64,000 nt of DNA. It comes from Gemmata massiliana. Lineage in GTDB: Bacteria > Planctomycetota > Planctomycetia > Gemmatales > Gemmataceae. A program made the position numbers and the translations under genes. The stretch covers positions 7,771,738-7,835,737 of the forward strand of contig NZ_LR593886.1 in NCBI RefSeq assembly GCF_901538265.1, in the 5' to 3' direction. How positions within the stretch are numbered: position 1 is the stretch's first letter; each line of letters opens with the position of its first letter. The notes beneath the pieces were generated by a model that saw only the letters and a list, made by a program, of their open reading frames with translations, made no database searches and was not told the DNA's origin. Shown here one piece after another: positions 1 to 9,017 of the stretch.

Positions 1-60
1 ATGGTCCGATGGCTCGCGGATTTGCGAGACAAAAATTTGCAATCCACCGGCCGCATCTGA
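1..60 (+). other. possible C-terminal end of a gene cut by the window edge
   Basis: The first 60 bases read open in frame 1 and end at a TGA. This could be the tail of a gene that starts outside the window. The segment is too short to recognise and no ribosome binding site precedes the ATG at base 1. Confidence 0.2.
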
Positions 61-148
61 GTGCACTGGTGCACCAATTATGAATGCGGATTGTCATTGA
101 TCGCCAAACTATCCTGCTCCACGTCGCCCGATACTGTTGGAGCAGGTT

Positions 149-391
149 ATGCGTGTCCCCAAGTTGACGACGCGGCTCGTGAAGATGCAAGAAGCGTGCA
201 GGGCACTCGGGTGCTGCCGCCGAACGTTCTGGCGCCGGTGGCACTTGGTATTCACCGCTCCGCGCCCGGTCTTGCAACGGAAGGGCGCGGAGCGCCGTGT
301 CTACGAAGACGAGCTGGCCATCGCAATTGAGCAGTCGAGTCGAGGCGTCGCACCGGTGCTGAACTACAGGCGCATCAAAGGGCGGCTCTGA
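149..391 (+). CDS. small DNA-binding protein, excisionase/HTH-like
   Basis: This encodes about 80 residues starting at MRVPK. A central stretch (MQEACRALGCCRRTFWRRW) resembles the helix-turn-helix used by small excisionase or MerR-like proteins, followed by a basic wing and a short acidic helix. An alternative ATG lies 12 bases upstream at 137. Such proteins often accompany integrases, but no integrase is visible to the left. The assignment is from pattern only, and the partner DNA is unknown. Confidence 0.45.
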   Translation: MRVPKLTTRLVKMQEACRALGCCRRTFWRRWHLVFTAPRPVLQRKGAERRVYEDELAIAIEQSSRGVAPVLNYRRIKGRL

Positions 392-423
392 TTCGGAAAC
401 CGAGAAATGGTCTTGGTGCTTCG

Positions 424-456
424 TTGGTGGGGGTGAGCACTACTCACCCCCACCAA
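424..456. terminator. perfect 14-bp stem-loop between convergent genes
   Basis: TTGGTGGGGGTGAG pairs perfectly with CTCACCCCCACCAA around a five-base loop, CACTA. It sits between the 3' ends of the plus-strand gene ending at 391 and the minus-strand gene ending at 507, so it may end transcription from both sides. There is no long T-run, so intrinsic termination is not certain. Confidence 0.5.
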
Positions 457-506
457 TTTCACGACACAAACCGCCTCTTTGCACAACACCCGATACACGA
501 ATCGCA

Positions 507-884
507 TCACGAGCCCTGGGACGCCTGAACGGTAACATCGTCCACAGAATTTGTGTTGTCAGGTGTGGAGCACGGTGGGTGAAAAATCTGGGCCGCAAAA
601 TCGTACTTGTCAGCGGGCAGGATGTTGAAACTCGCGCTCCAAGATTTGGAGACCGTGTCGATGGACACGTCCCCTTTATGTGTGGCTGCGCCCTCGTTTG
701 TTGATTTGGTCGCGACGCACGTGATGACCGGGAAGAACGCCGCCGTGTAGATCCCGTAGACGGTCAGCGGGAGCTGGCACGTGACATTCGCCCCCGGGTA
801 CTGGATCGTGATCGTGCCCAGATCCGCCGGATCCGAACATTCTCGCGGTGCCGCTGGTGAAATTGACAGCGTGGACATGCCCAT
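507..884 (-). CDS. hypothetical protein, last gene of the sigma-kinase operon
   Basis: This 125-residue protein has no signal peptide that I recognise. It is rich in Ser, Thr, Ala, Val and Pro with alternating hydrophobic residues, as in beta-sandwich proteins, and has four cysteines. The start at 884 is supported by AAGGAG just upstream. That site overlaps the end of the kinase gene, whose stop lies only 6 bases away, so the two are probably translationally coupled. It may be a partner or substrate of the kinase; that is inference from position. I do not recognise the family. Confidence 0.65.
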   Translation of the reverse strand: MGMSTLSISPAAPRECSDPADLGTITIQYPGANVTCQLPLTVYGIYTAAFFPVITCVATKSTNEGAATHKGDVSIDTVSKSWSASFNILPADKYDFAAQIFHPPCSTPDNTNSVDDVTVQASQGS

Positions 885-890
885 TCTCCT

Positions 891-2828
891 TCAAGGGTTA
901 TTAAGAGACATCGGTTCGACGGACACGTTTCGGACGGCAATGGCCCCGTTCTCGATCAACACACCGATGGGCGCACGGGGCACCCAGGACCACAGAATTG
1001 TGCCGTTACTCTGTGTGATCCGATCAAGTGTTTCCCGGCTCGATTTGGTGGCGCGTTTCGTGAGCTTGTCAACCGGGCACACGGCCGCTTCAACCGGCGC
1101 GCCCCCCGACTCCCCGAACAGAACCCGCACCCTCTCGGGAGCGATTTCGATGGTCAGTTCTCTCCAGCGATCCGAGCGGATCGGGGACCGGCCCGGTAGC
1201 TGATTCACCGCGCCCGCTTTCTTCGCCCCCGTCCCAGGTGCCCAAACGAGGCCCTCGACCGCCACCAGTGCCCCCTCGCTCCAGTGCCCCCCGGGCCGGT
1301 CCAGAGAATCTTCCAGGCACGCCGCGAAGAAACAGACGCACTCGGCTCCCCCCGGTCCCCCGAACGATTGTCGGCCAAAATAAACTCCGGACCGGACCAA
1401 CTTGTCTCCGAACCGTTCGACGAGAATCTCGGCGGTGATCCGGTACCGGTCGCACCCCGGGTCCGGGAGGAGTTCCAGGAGCGCGAGTGAGGTGGCCTCT
1501 ACCCTGAGGACTTCACTGTACTCCGCCGATGTCGTCAATTGCCCCTGGCCCTCGGCCCATCGCGACCACGCGGGCGGCCCGGTCTTGTTGACGAGAGTCA
1601 CCGATCGGCCCGCCGTCAGTTCCCGGGTGTACCGTTTGGTGACCGCGTCCGGGTCCGTCGGGTACTGGGTGATCAGGTGCCCCGTAACAGTCGCCAACAG
1701 GGCCGTCGAGAGCGCGGCCACGACGGACCGCGGCCGCACGACCCGCCACGCGCGTCGGACCCAGCTCAGAGGGCGGGCCACGGTCGACTCGCCGCGCCGC
1801 CACCGGTCCAGATCGTCCGCGAGCGCCCGGGCGGTCGAGTACCGCCCGCCCGGGCGCTTCTCGAGGCACTTGAGGCAGATCGCTTCGAGTTGCGCGGGCA
1901 GGGCCGGGCGCCGCTTCCGGGGGGCCACCGGTTCGGTGCCGGTGACCAAGGTCGCCGTTGCGAGAGCGGTGTCGGCCCGAAACGGGGGGACACCGGTCAG
2001 GGTCTCGTAAAGTATTGCCCCGAGTGCGTACACATCGGTCCACGGGCCGACGTCGCTAACGCGCCCGGCGGCCTGTTCGGGGGCCATGTAGCTCGGCGTG
2101 CCCAGGATCGCCCCGCCGGTCGTCGGACCGGACCCGCCGGAGAGCCACTTGGCCAATCCGAAATCCGCAACTTTGGGCGTGCCGTCCGCCTTCAGTAGGA
2201 CGTTCGCGGGCTTTAAATCCCGGTGGAGTATGCCCGCGTCGTGGGCCGCACCGACGGCGCCGGCGAGTACCCGCACGAGGTCCGCCGCCGCCCCCGGTTC
2301 GAGGCTCCCGTCCCGGCGGATCCGCTCGGCCAGGGTTCCGCCCTCGACGTATTCCATCGAGAAAAACGGGGTACCCTCTTCACCGACCTCAAAAACCTGA
2401 ACGATATTGGGGTGACTGAGTCGCGCCAGCGCGCGGGCCTCGGTAATCAATCGCCCGTGCAGGTGCGAGTCGACCGTTCCGGTCCCGCGGATGACCTTGA
2501 GTGCCACCACCCGGTCCGCGTGGGGCTGTCGCGCCTTGAAGACGACTCCCATTCCCCCGCGCCCCAACTCCTCAAGCACCTCATAATTAGAGATCCGGGC
2601 CGTCCGAGCGTGGTCGCGGCCCTTGAGATTTTCACCCCCGGGGCGCGGGCGGGAGCCGGACCCGGTTCCCGGAACCCACTCCGAGGCCGGTTCGGCTTCC
2701 GATGGTGCACGCGACCCGGGGCCCGGAACGGCTATCGCGAGTTGGAACAAGCACGCGGGGCAAAGGCCGTGCGGCGCGTCGGTCGGAATCGCGACCCGAC
2801 AGCTCGCGCAGTACACGATGTCTGCCAC
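891..2828 (-). CDS. Hanks-type serine/threonine protein kinase, membrane-anchored
   Basis: This is a 645-residue kinase. Residues 8-26 hold two CxxC pairs, a likely zinc ribbon. The kinase domain covers about residues 80-345: glycine loop LGRGGMGVVF at 88-97, Lys111, HRDLKPAN at 202-209, DFG at 222-224 and APE at 249-251. All catalytic residues are present, so it should be active. One membrane helix follows near residues 368-387, then a roughly 250-residue C-terminal domain, probably a beta-sandwich sensor outside the membrane. It lies 62 bases downstream of an ECF sigma gene on the same strand, a pairing common in planctomycetes, where the kinase may control the sigma factor. The signal sensed is unknown. 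Confidence 0.9.
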   Translation of the reverse strand: MADIVYCASCRVAIPTDAPHGLCPACLFQLAIAVPGPGSRAPSEAEPASEWVPGTGSGSRPRPGGENLKGRDHARTARISNYEVLEELGRGGMGVVFKARQPHADRVVALKVIRGTGTVDSHLHGRLITEARALARLSHPNIVQVFEVGEEGTPFFSMEYVEGGTLAERIRRDGSLEPGAAADLVRVLAGAVGAAHDAGILHRDLKPANVLLKADGTPKVADFGLAKWLSGGSGPTTGGAILGTPSYMAPEQAAGRVSDVGPWTDVYALGAILYETLTGVPPFRADTALATATLVTGTEPVAPRKRRPALPAQLEAICLKCLEKRPGGRYSTARALADDLDRWRRGESTVARPLSWVRRAWRVVRPRSVVAALSTALLATVTGHLITQYPTDPDAVTKRYTRELTAGRSVTLVNKTGPPAWSRWAEGQGQLTTSAEYSEVLRVEATSLALLELLPDPGCDRYRITAEILVERFGDKLVRSGVYFGRQSFGGPGGAECVCFFAACLEDSLDRPGGHWSEGALVAVEGLVWAPGTGAKKAGAVNQLPGRSPIRSDRWRELTIEIAPERVRVLFGESGGAPVEAAVCPVDKLTKRATKSSRETLDRITQSNGTILWSWVPRAPIGVLIENGAIAVRNVSVEPMSLNNP

Positions 2829-2890
2829 AGACGCCCCCCATTACAAGACCGCGGCCGGGGTCGTTCCACTTCGGCACGGGTCGCGTCCGT

Positions 2891-3643
2891 TTACCGCGCG
2901 ACCGCGGCGAACAGGTCCCGTAACTCCTCGTCCACGTCCCCCGGGCCGCCCACCGTCGCGGCGACGAGCTCCCGCAGCCGTTGACCGTACCGCGTACGGA
3001 GCCGCTGGGCGGCCTTCTTGACCGCGGGAACGCTCGTACCCAATGTGGCCGCGATCGTCGCGTGCTGTTGAACCTCGTCCGCCGCGACCAGGGCCGGTTT
3101 GAGCAGACGAAACAGTTCGCCCCGGCCGGCCGAATCGTAGTCCCGTTCCAGTGCGGTCAGCGCTTCGTCTAGGAGTGTCAGGGCCCACCGCCGCTCGTAC
3201 AGCCGGTCCGGGCCGAGTCTGTCGACGGGTTCCGTTGTGTACCGCGATTCGGCGGCCGCGAAGTCGATCGAGAGCGGGGTCCGCCCGCCGCCGCGCTTCT
3301 GGGCCGCGGCCCGATCCCACTCGTTCGCGAGAAAATGGTTACAGCACGCGAGGAGGTACGCCCGGAGTTTGCCGCTGCACGGGGCGACGGACGCGAACAG
3401 GTTCGATTCGAGGAGGTGCGCGAAGAATCCCTGGGTCAGATCCGCCGCGTCTTCTGCGGACCGGACGCGCCTGCGGATGTGGACGTAAAGCGGGTACCAG
3501 TAGCACTCGCAGAGGGCCGCGAGTGCCGCGCGCCCGTCGGGCGATTGGGCGTCCCGCCCCCGCAGGACGAGGGTCCACTGCGTCGTGAGAAAAAGGCCCG
3601 GCCCGTCCGCGGTCTCGGGCCGATTTCCGAGTGCTCGGGACAT
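2891..3643 (-). CDS. ECF-type RNA polymerase sigma factor
   Basis: About 250 residues from the ATG at 3643; an in-frame start at 3703 would add 20 residues. Region 2 is seen as WYPLYVHIRRRV followed by SAEDAADLTQGFFAHLLE, and region 4 as ATIAATLGTSVPAVKKAAQRLRTRY with a helix-turn-helix. The N-terminal FLTTQWTLV and the LTQGFFAHLL segment are typical of a planctomycete ECF group linked to serine/threonine kinases. It is the first gene of a three-gene minus-strand operon with the kinase and a small protein. No anti-sigma factor gene is seen, which fits control by the kinase, though that is inference. Confidence 0.88.
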   Translation of the reverse strand: MSRALGNRPETADGPGLFLTTQWTLVLRGRDAQSPDGRAALAALCECYWYPLYVHIRRRVRSAEDAADLTQGFFAHLLESNLFASVAPCSGKLRAYLLACCNHFLANEWDRAAAQKRGGGRTPLSIDFAAAESRYTTEPVDRLGPDRLYERRWALTLLDEALTALERDYDSAGRGELFRLLKPALVAADEVQQHATIAATLGTSVPAVKKAAQRLRTRYGQRLRELVAATVGGPGDVDEELRDLFAAVAR

Positions 3644-3800
3644 GAACGTTCTCAGCGCGATTCTGGGTCCGATCGCTTTAGGAGAACGGATCTCAGTTAA
3701 CATTGCAACGTCCCCGCGACAATTTTCCTCTCACACGTGACGCCCGGTCCGAACGGATGTCCACTTAATCTATCGGGCTCGATGATCTTATGTTTTTACC

Positions 3801-3826
3801 GCAATCGATTGACTGCCATCGATTGC
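3801..3826. terminator. 9-bp perfect stem-loop in the intergenic gap
   Basis: GCAATCGAT pairs with ATCGATTGC around an eight-base loop. On the plus strand it is followed by a T-rich tract (gttgttttttg). On the minus strand it lies just downstream of the cytochrome-like gene ending at 3888. It could be a terminator, but orientation is ambiguous. Confidence 0.35.
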
Positions 3827-3887
3827 GTTGTTTTTTGACGGGCGATCCGCAGTCAATGGCCCCTGGCTGCGGGGAAAGGGCGCCCGA

Positions 3888-5477
3888 TTACTCCTTTGGT
3901 GCGGCCGGTGCTGGGAACTTCGCGCGCTGGCTCAGGAGCCACGAGAAGTCCCCACTCAGTTGCGGTCCCGACACGACCCGTCGCGGCGGGCCGGGGATCG
4001 TGCTGTACGCGGTCGGGGCCGACGAGTGACACCCGATGCAACTCTCGGTGGCAAAAATCGGTGTCGCGTCCGGCGGGTTCCCCTCTTCTTGGTTGGTGGC
4101 GGGCTGGTTCCCGGCCTGGAAGTACGTCTCCATGATCGGGTTGACGAGGAACGTGGGCACCGGCTTGCCGCCAGATTTGTTCGTCACGCTCCCCGGGGCC
4201 GTCGCGGGGCCGCCCGGCGTGGGCGCCGCTCCGGGTTGCGTCGGCCACTGGGTACCGAGCAACTCGTAGTACCGGAGCACGGCGAACTTTTTGTCGGACT
4301 TCGTTCCCAGGGCGGCTTGCGCCCGGCGGTTGAGTTCTTGAGTGGCCTTCGGGGTCGGCACCAACTGGGTCACCTGTGTCGGGTTCTGGCCGTCACTGAA
4401 CGGCTCTTGCTTCTGCGACGGAGAATTGACGGCGAGGTACGGCTTCTGCGGGTTGTTGAACAGGGTCGGAATCGGTTTACCGTTGAACGTTTCCAGGTCA
4501 TTGGTCTGGAGGTTGTCGACGTGGGCGAACGTCGACCACACCCACTGCGGGGACGATTTCGTCTTGTGAGCGATGTGCATTCCCACGAGCCCGACGGTAA
4601 CCTCCTGAAACTCTTTGGGCGTGTAGGCCGAGTCCACGAAGTTCGTAATTTTGGCCCGGGCCGTGAGGAATCGCTCGGGCAAGTCGACGCCCGCCTTGAG
4701 AACCTTCCAGGCCAGTTTCAGCTCGATCGCCCCGGTCGTCCCGGGTTTGCAGTCCCGCCCGAGGCCGACCGGGGCAAGGGTGTCACCGGGAAACGCGCCG
4801 TACGGGAAGCAAACGGTCTTGCCTGCGGCGGTGAAGTCGATCTGCCCGGGCACGTTGTACAGTTTGTTGTCGCGCACGTAGTTGTACTCGTCTTCATTGA
4901 GCAGGATCTCGTACCGGACCATGAACCCGTTCTGGTCCCAGATCGGGTTCGAGAACGCCTGGGGCACTTCGGTCTGGGAGATCGGCCCCGGTTCCCGGCG
5001 GGGCTCGAGCCCGACCCGGCCGACGCTGCTCAAGTGGACGAGCGCCCGGTCACCGGGCTTCACCTTCTTTGAGCCGAGGAGCCGGAGGTTGGCCCGCCCC
5101 GGTTGCCCCCACGGCGCGGGCTCACTCCCGTCCGGCGGGAACGCGTCCTCGTCGGTTTTCCAGCCGTCGAACAGGGGCCGGTTGTCCGGCCCGGTCGGCC
5201 GGGAAAGGGCCACGAACGTCCGCCAGGACAGAATGTCGAAGAGCAACTGGACCTCGGCGAACCGCTTCGCGCCCTCGAACCGCTTTTTCAGTGCGGTGTC
5301 CACGTCGGGCGGGACGTCCTTCTCCAAGTCCTTGGTCATTTGGTCCATCAGTTGGTCGGGCGTAGGGAGGAGCGCATCCGCTCCGGCTACCGGTTCGGAC
5401 CCGGTCAGGGCCGCGGCGGTCAAGAGGGCGCCCCCTGCGAGTGGCGCAAACATTCTGAACGTTCGTCGAGACAACAT
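3888..5477 (-). CDS. secreted protein with one CxxCH haem site
   Basis: This 529-residue protein begins with an N-terminal twin-arginine-like or Sec signal (MLSRRTFRMFAPLAGGALLT). Near the C-terminus, ESCIGCHSSA is a c-type haem attachment motif. The middle shares short blocks with the upstream gene at 5578: an xxHxxxK segment, a W-x-W-x-TF segment and the CxxCH region, so the two are paralogues. Genes lie in the same direction about 100 bases apart, probably one operon. They may form an extracytoplasmic electron-transfer or oxidase system, but no named family is recognised and the partner is not in the window. Confidence 0.75.
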   Translation of the reverse strand: MLSRRTFRMFAPLAGGALLTAAALTGSEPVAGADALLPTPDQLMDQMTKDLEKDVPPDVDTALKKRFEGAKRFAEVQLLFDILSWRTFVALSRPTGPDNRPLFDGWKTDEDAFPPDGSEPAPWGQPGRANLRLLGSKKVKPGDRALVHLSSVGRVGLEPRREPGPISQTEVPQAFSNPIWDQNGFMVRYEILLNEDEYNYVRDNKLYNVPGQIDFTAAGKTVCFPYGAFPGDTLAPVGLGRDCKPGTTGAIELKLAWKVLKAGVDLPERFLTARAKITNFVDSAYTPKEFQEVTVGLVGMHIAHKTKSSPQWVWSTFAHVDNLQTNDLETFNGKPIPTLFNNPQKPYLAVNSPSQKQEPFSDGQNPTQVTQLVPTPKATQELNRRAQAALGTKSDKKFAVLRYYELLGTQWPTQPGAAPTPGGPATAPGSVTNKSGGKPVPTFLVNPIMETYFQAGNQPATNQEEGNPPDATPIFATESCIGCHSSAPTAYSTIPGPPRRVVSGPQLSGDFSWLLSQRAKFPAPAAPKE

Positions 5478-5577
5478 GGATACCCCTTGATGAGCAGTCC
5501 CGGGTGTGGAGGAATGGCTCGCCCGTCTACCGATCTTGGCCGCGGGCGGCGCGACGCACCGCTCGCGGGTTCTTGGG

Positions 5578-6783
5578 TCACTTTGTGTCTTCGGGCACCG
5601 TACGGTACTTGGGTGCGAACGAGAGCTCCCACAGGAAGTCGACCTGATAGAAGATCGGGGGAGCGGGGGTGCCCGGTCCCCAGAACCACTCGGGCTTCGG
5701 TGTCCCGTTATCGCTCTGGCCGGCCGGATTGAACACGGGCAGGTGGGTGAACGCGGGCCGGCCCCCGCCCCCGGACTGGAACATCGCCGTGGCCCGCGCG
5801 TGGCACGTGACGCAAGACGACGTCGCGACGAACCCGTCTTCGGTAATCGAGTTCCCGAGAATGGTGGGGCGCCCGGTCGCGTCGGTGAAATCGATCTGCG
5901 CCCCTTTGAGTCGGTAGTGGCCCCACGCCGGGTCGAGCCCGGCCGCCTTCATCCGCGCGAGGAGCTCCGGCTTCAGGGCGGTCTTGTACCCCTTGTCGGG
6001 CTGGGGGTTCGGTTTCACGTCCGCGGGGATCATCCCGTAACTGTCGTGGGCACCGATCAGGTCCGCAAAAGCCGGGTTGTCCTCCTGCTCGAAGGTGGCC
6101 CAGTGCCAATTCGGTAGCACCTTCGACGTGACGTGCAGCGCGATGAGGCCGATGATCTGTTTCGGGGGCTGATTCGGTTGATTGGGTACGGGCGGGGGCT
6201 GGTACTCGTCCCAGTGGTACCTCGGCTTGTCGGCCTCGGTGATGACCTTCCACAGCGCCTTGATGGAGATCGCGCCGGTCGGGAACTTGATCCCGCCCGG
6301 GGCGCGGGCCTGCTTGATAACCCCCTGCTGGTACCACAGCCCGTTCTGGACGACATAGTCGAAGCCGGCCCGGTTCATCCGGACCTCCTCGCTGTCCGGT
6401 CCCCGGTCCGGCACGGACGGGGCCGGACCCGGGGCCGCGAACAGGGGCGCGCTTTGGAGCCGCCGTAATTCGTGCTGGCGACTCGGGCGCAGGTTCCGGG
6501 CCTTCTTGGCGCCGGGCCACACCGGGGGCGCGTTCGGGTCCGTGTACATCACCGCCTGGTCGCCCCATTCGTCCCAACGAACGGCGCGGGGTTCGGCGCC
6601 GACCGGCCGGTTGATTTCCAGGAACAGGTCCCAGGCGAACTTGTCCGGGTCGTTCACCGCGGTGATCTTCGCGGCCGATGGTTCGGGGGCGTGCTCGGGC
6701 GGGCCCGCCGCGGGTTGTCGCCCGAGTGTCGGCCCGAGTCCCGCAAGGCCGACCGCAAGAATGACGAGTAACACCGTTCTCAT
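5578..6783 (-). CDS. secreted protein with one CxxCH haem site (paralogue)
   Basis: Starting at the ATG at 6783 gives 401 residues with a clear Sec signal peptide (MRTVLLVILAVGLAGLG, then polar residues). The open frame runs further upstream to 6972, but that extension looks non-coding. SSCVTCHARA near the C-terminus is a c-type haem motif. IALHVTSKV and NWHWATFEQEDN match the arrangement in its neighbour at 3888-5477. It is upstream in the pair and so is probably transcribed first. Function in electron transfer is inferred from the haem motif alone. Confidence 0.78.
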   Translation of the reverse strand: MRTVLLVILAVGLAGLGPTLGRQPAAGPPEHAPEPSAAKITAVNDPDKFAWDLFLEINRPVGAEPRAVRWDEWGDQAVMYTDPNAPPVWPGAKKARNLRPSRQHELRRLQSAPLFAAPGPAPSVPDRGPDSEEVRMNRAGFDYVVQNGLWYQQGVIKQARAPGGIKFPTGAISIKALWKVITEADKPRYHWDEYQPPPVPNQPNQPPKQIIGLIALHVTSKVLPNWHWATFEQEDNPAFADLIGAHDSYGMIPADVKPNPQPDKGYKTALKPELLARMKAAGLDPAWGHYRLKGAQIDFTDATGRPTILGNSITEDGFVATSSCVTCHARATAMFQSGGGGRPAFTHLPVFNPAGQSDNGTPKPEWFWGPGTPAPPIFYQVDFLWELSFAPKYRTVPEDTK

Positions 6784-7306
6784 CCCAACACCTCGGTTTA
6801 AGGCCGCTCCCGTCTGGCACCGCATTCCGCAAATCGAGATGAGGTTCGAGTTTTGCCACCAAAGTCCGGACGAGCCGCCCTCAGTGAGGCCCCTCTCACC
6901 TCGCTCCGGCAGTCTCAAAAGTAACGGCCCGCAAAGGTGACGCGGAATTTTTGGAAAATGAGTCGGATCCATTCGTAGGCGCGCGGTCGCGACAGCCGCG
7001 TTTGAACTCAGGATCGTGTCGAGTTGCTCTCAATCGTGTTCCCGGCGCGCGAATTTTGATCTGTGACCGAGTCGGCCGAGTTAAAGCATTTCACGGCGCC
7101 GTCACAATCTCGGGAGCGGTTTGAAATCAGAACGAACAAGGGTTTCTGCGGGGACCGCACGGGCTGCCCGGTGCGGCCGATCCGTGCGCGATCCCTGTCA
7201 CCTTTCGGGCTTTTGTCTGTTAGCAGGATTAGCCCCCGTGGAACCCGTGCCGTCGATCACACAGTGTGGGCGAAGGCACGGGCCGGGAAATTCTGAGGAG
7301 CCGAAG
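6784..7306. other. intergenic gap between divergent genes
   Basis: No convincing gene is seen here. The flanking genes point away from each other, so promoters for both should lie in this stretch. I do not see a strong consensus promoter by eye. Open frames at 7063-7296 and upstream of 7307 lack coding character. Confidence 0.5.
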
Positions 7307-7825
7307 ATGTACGTCACGAAGTTTTCGCTGATCCTGCCCGCATCGAAGCTACCGGCCGGGGGAGCGCTCGCGCTGTCGGGCCAGGAGCACGATAAGATCG
7401 AGTGCTACCAGGGAACCCAAGCGGTCAACAACTACGGCATCAGTGTCGTCGGGGCGGGGAGCTGGGCGAAGGGCAAGATTGGCGGGTCGATTACGGCATA
7501 CGACTACCGGGCCTTGTACCAGGTCTACAATCTCAAAGAGGGTGAAGCCGCCAATTACTGGTTCATTAAATACAGCAAGGAGAAGAACCACGACGAGCTC
7601 AAAAAGACATTCGAAAACTCAACAACTGTTACCACAAAATACGCCCTGGAGTTTGAAATCCAGGGCAACGATTGGGGGGTCAATGCCGTCTACATCACCT
7701 ACCAGGTGATTCGATTGGTGCTGAACGGCGTGACCAAGGACTACGTTGTGACCAACCCACCGAGTTCTGGTGCCCAGCTCCCGGACGGTAGCCCCTACCA
7801 GGGAGGTTTCAAACCGGTCGGCTGA
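7307..7825 (+). CDS. hypothetical protein, 172 residues, beta-rich
   Basis: The start at 7307 (MYVTKFSLILPASK) is chosen because GAGGAG precedes it by 6 bases; the open frame continues upstream to 7121 without coding character. The protein is rich in Tyr, Asn, Gly and Thr with alternating hydrophobics, suggesting beta-strands, and has no signal peptide or membrane helix. It loosely recalls Hcp-like tube proteins in size and composition, but no diagnostic motif was seen, so that is only a thought. No operon partner is adjacent. Confidence 0.7.
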   Translation: MYVTKFSLILPASKLPAGGALALSGQEHDKIECYQGTQAVNNYGISVVGAGSWAKGKIGGSITAYDYRALYQVYNLKEGEAANYWFIKYSKEKNHDELKKTFENSTTVTTKYALEFEIQGNDWGVNAVYITYQVIRLVLNGVTKDYVVTNPPSSGAQLPDGSPYQGGFKPVG

Positions 7826-7882
7826 TAAATCATCGGGGCTGAGTTCTAAACGGTCCGGATCGAGAGTGTATCCGCACTCGAG

Positions 7883-7910
7883 CGATTTCGGTCATGAATG
7901 ACCGAAATCG
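7883..7910. terminator. 13-bp perfect inverted repeat after the 7307 gene
   Basis: CGATTTCGGTCAT and ATGACCGAAATCG are separated by GA, giving an almost loop-free palindrome about 58 bases after the stop at 7825. It is a plausible terminator or a regulator binding site. No T-run follows. The gap 7826-8365 holds no other supported feature. Confidence 0.4.
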
Positions 7911-8365
7911 TGAGAACAGAGGCGCGAGAGCCGACAAACCCCTTACCATGTGCCCCTCACTCCTTTTTGGCATTGCCTCGAACAAAGCTTCCGATCAGTT
8001 CGTGGCGTTGTACATCTTCGACTCCGGCAAAGAGGACAGACTGCTTCGCGTGTTAGTCGATAAAGAGGTCTCAAGAGCATTTATCTTGCGATGGAGAATG
8101 TTGCGGCGACATGCCCATGATCACGTTGGGTTGCGAGATCCCCGACCCCTTTGAGATCGCAAAGAACTATAGTGAGTGCTAGAAGCTGTGGCCGACGGCA
8201 TGCGACGAACCTTCCGACCCGGTGTGTCCGATGGGGCTGCCGGGCGTTTGGCGTTTGTGGGTGTGGTAGATCGGAACGCAAAATCGGCTCTTGAAACGAC
8301 CTGGAGACGTCGAGACAATATCGCTCTATAAACCGAGATGCCGTATTGCCCACGGTCCGAAGCGA

Positions 8366-9007
8366 ATGGCAAAGAAGGCCGAACTCGAGCACGTGTACAA
8401 CCAGTACCGGCACTCGTGCGCGGTTGCGATCGGGGCCGTTTCAGCGGGGGACTTCCAAACTGGAGTTCGCGAGGCGGAGTCCAGTCTGTCGCACGTATAC
8501 CCGACGATTACCTACCAGAAACGGTTTCTCAAGACCGAGCCCGACGCTCCCACCCTCGATGTACTCCTGCGTTATGCCCCGCCACTGTTCTTAGAACAGG
8601 CAATCGACGCCGTCGAGCGTTGGTACCTGTCGGGCACGCGGACCGAGCGCGGCAATCTGCCCGACGTCTCCGAGCGCATCGCGAGTGCCCGTTCGCGCGC
8701 GACTCTTGCGCGTGAGCTATGGTCGGTTCTGGACGCCGCCCCCGACGCACATCTCGCTGTTTCCAATCGCAATCCTGCCGAACTTGAGATCGTGCGCACG
8801 TGGCTCCGCCTCGGTGCGGTGGCACCGAGCACACGATACGGCCCGCAACAATATGAGCGCGTCAGCGATCCGCGGCGCTCGGCGTGCGGCCGGTGTTCTG
8901 GTTGCGGCCACACGATCACGGCTGCTCTGTCCCGCCTACTCGACCCGTTCCCGTGCCCGGCGTGCCGGCGCGAGCACCCGTTCGTGCTCCTGCGCTACAC
9001 CGCTTGA
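8366..9007 (+). CDS. hypothetical protein with C-terminal zinc finger
   Basis: About 213 residues from the ATG at 8366 (MAKKAELEHVYN). The C-terminal part carries two cysteine pairs, CGRCSGCG and CPACRREH, a probable zinc-binding knuckle. The rest is helical with many Arg and Glu. The stop is 10 bases before the start of the DUF4041/T5orf172 gene, with a GAAGGGGAG ribosome binding site in between, so both are likely one transcript. It may be a partner of that nuclease-like protein. No family is recognised. Confidence 0.72.
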   Translation: MAKKAELEHVYNQYRHSCAVAIGAVSAGDFQTGVREAESSLSHVYPTITYQKRFLKTEPDAPTLDVLLRYAPPLFLEQAIDAVERWYLSGTRTERGNLPDVSERIASARSRATLARELWSVLDAAPDAHLAVSNRNPAELEIVRTWLRLGAVAPSTRYGPQQYERVSDPRRSACGRCSGCGHTITAALSRLLDPFPCPACRREHPFVLLRYTA

Positions 9008-9017
9008 AGGGGAGTTC

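Noticed and set aside
1402..2198. Long plus-strand frames opposite the first kinase
   Set aside because: Arg/Pro/Gly-rich shadows of a high-GC gene, with no domain.
7894..8154. 86-residue open frame after the 7307 gene
   Set aside because: Its start lies inside a 13-bp palindrome, there is no ribosome binding site, and the composition is not coding-like.
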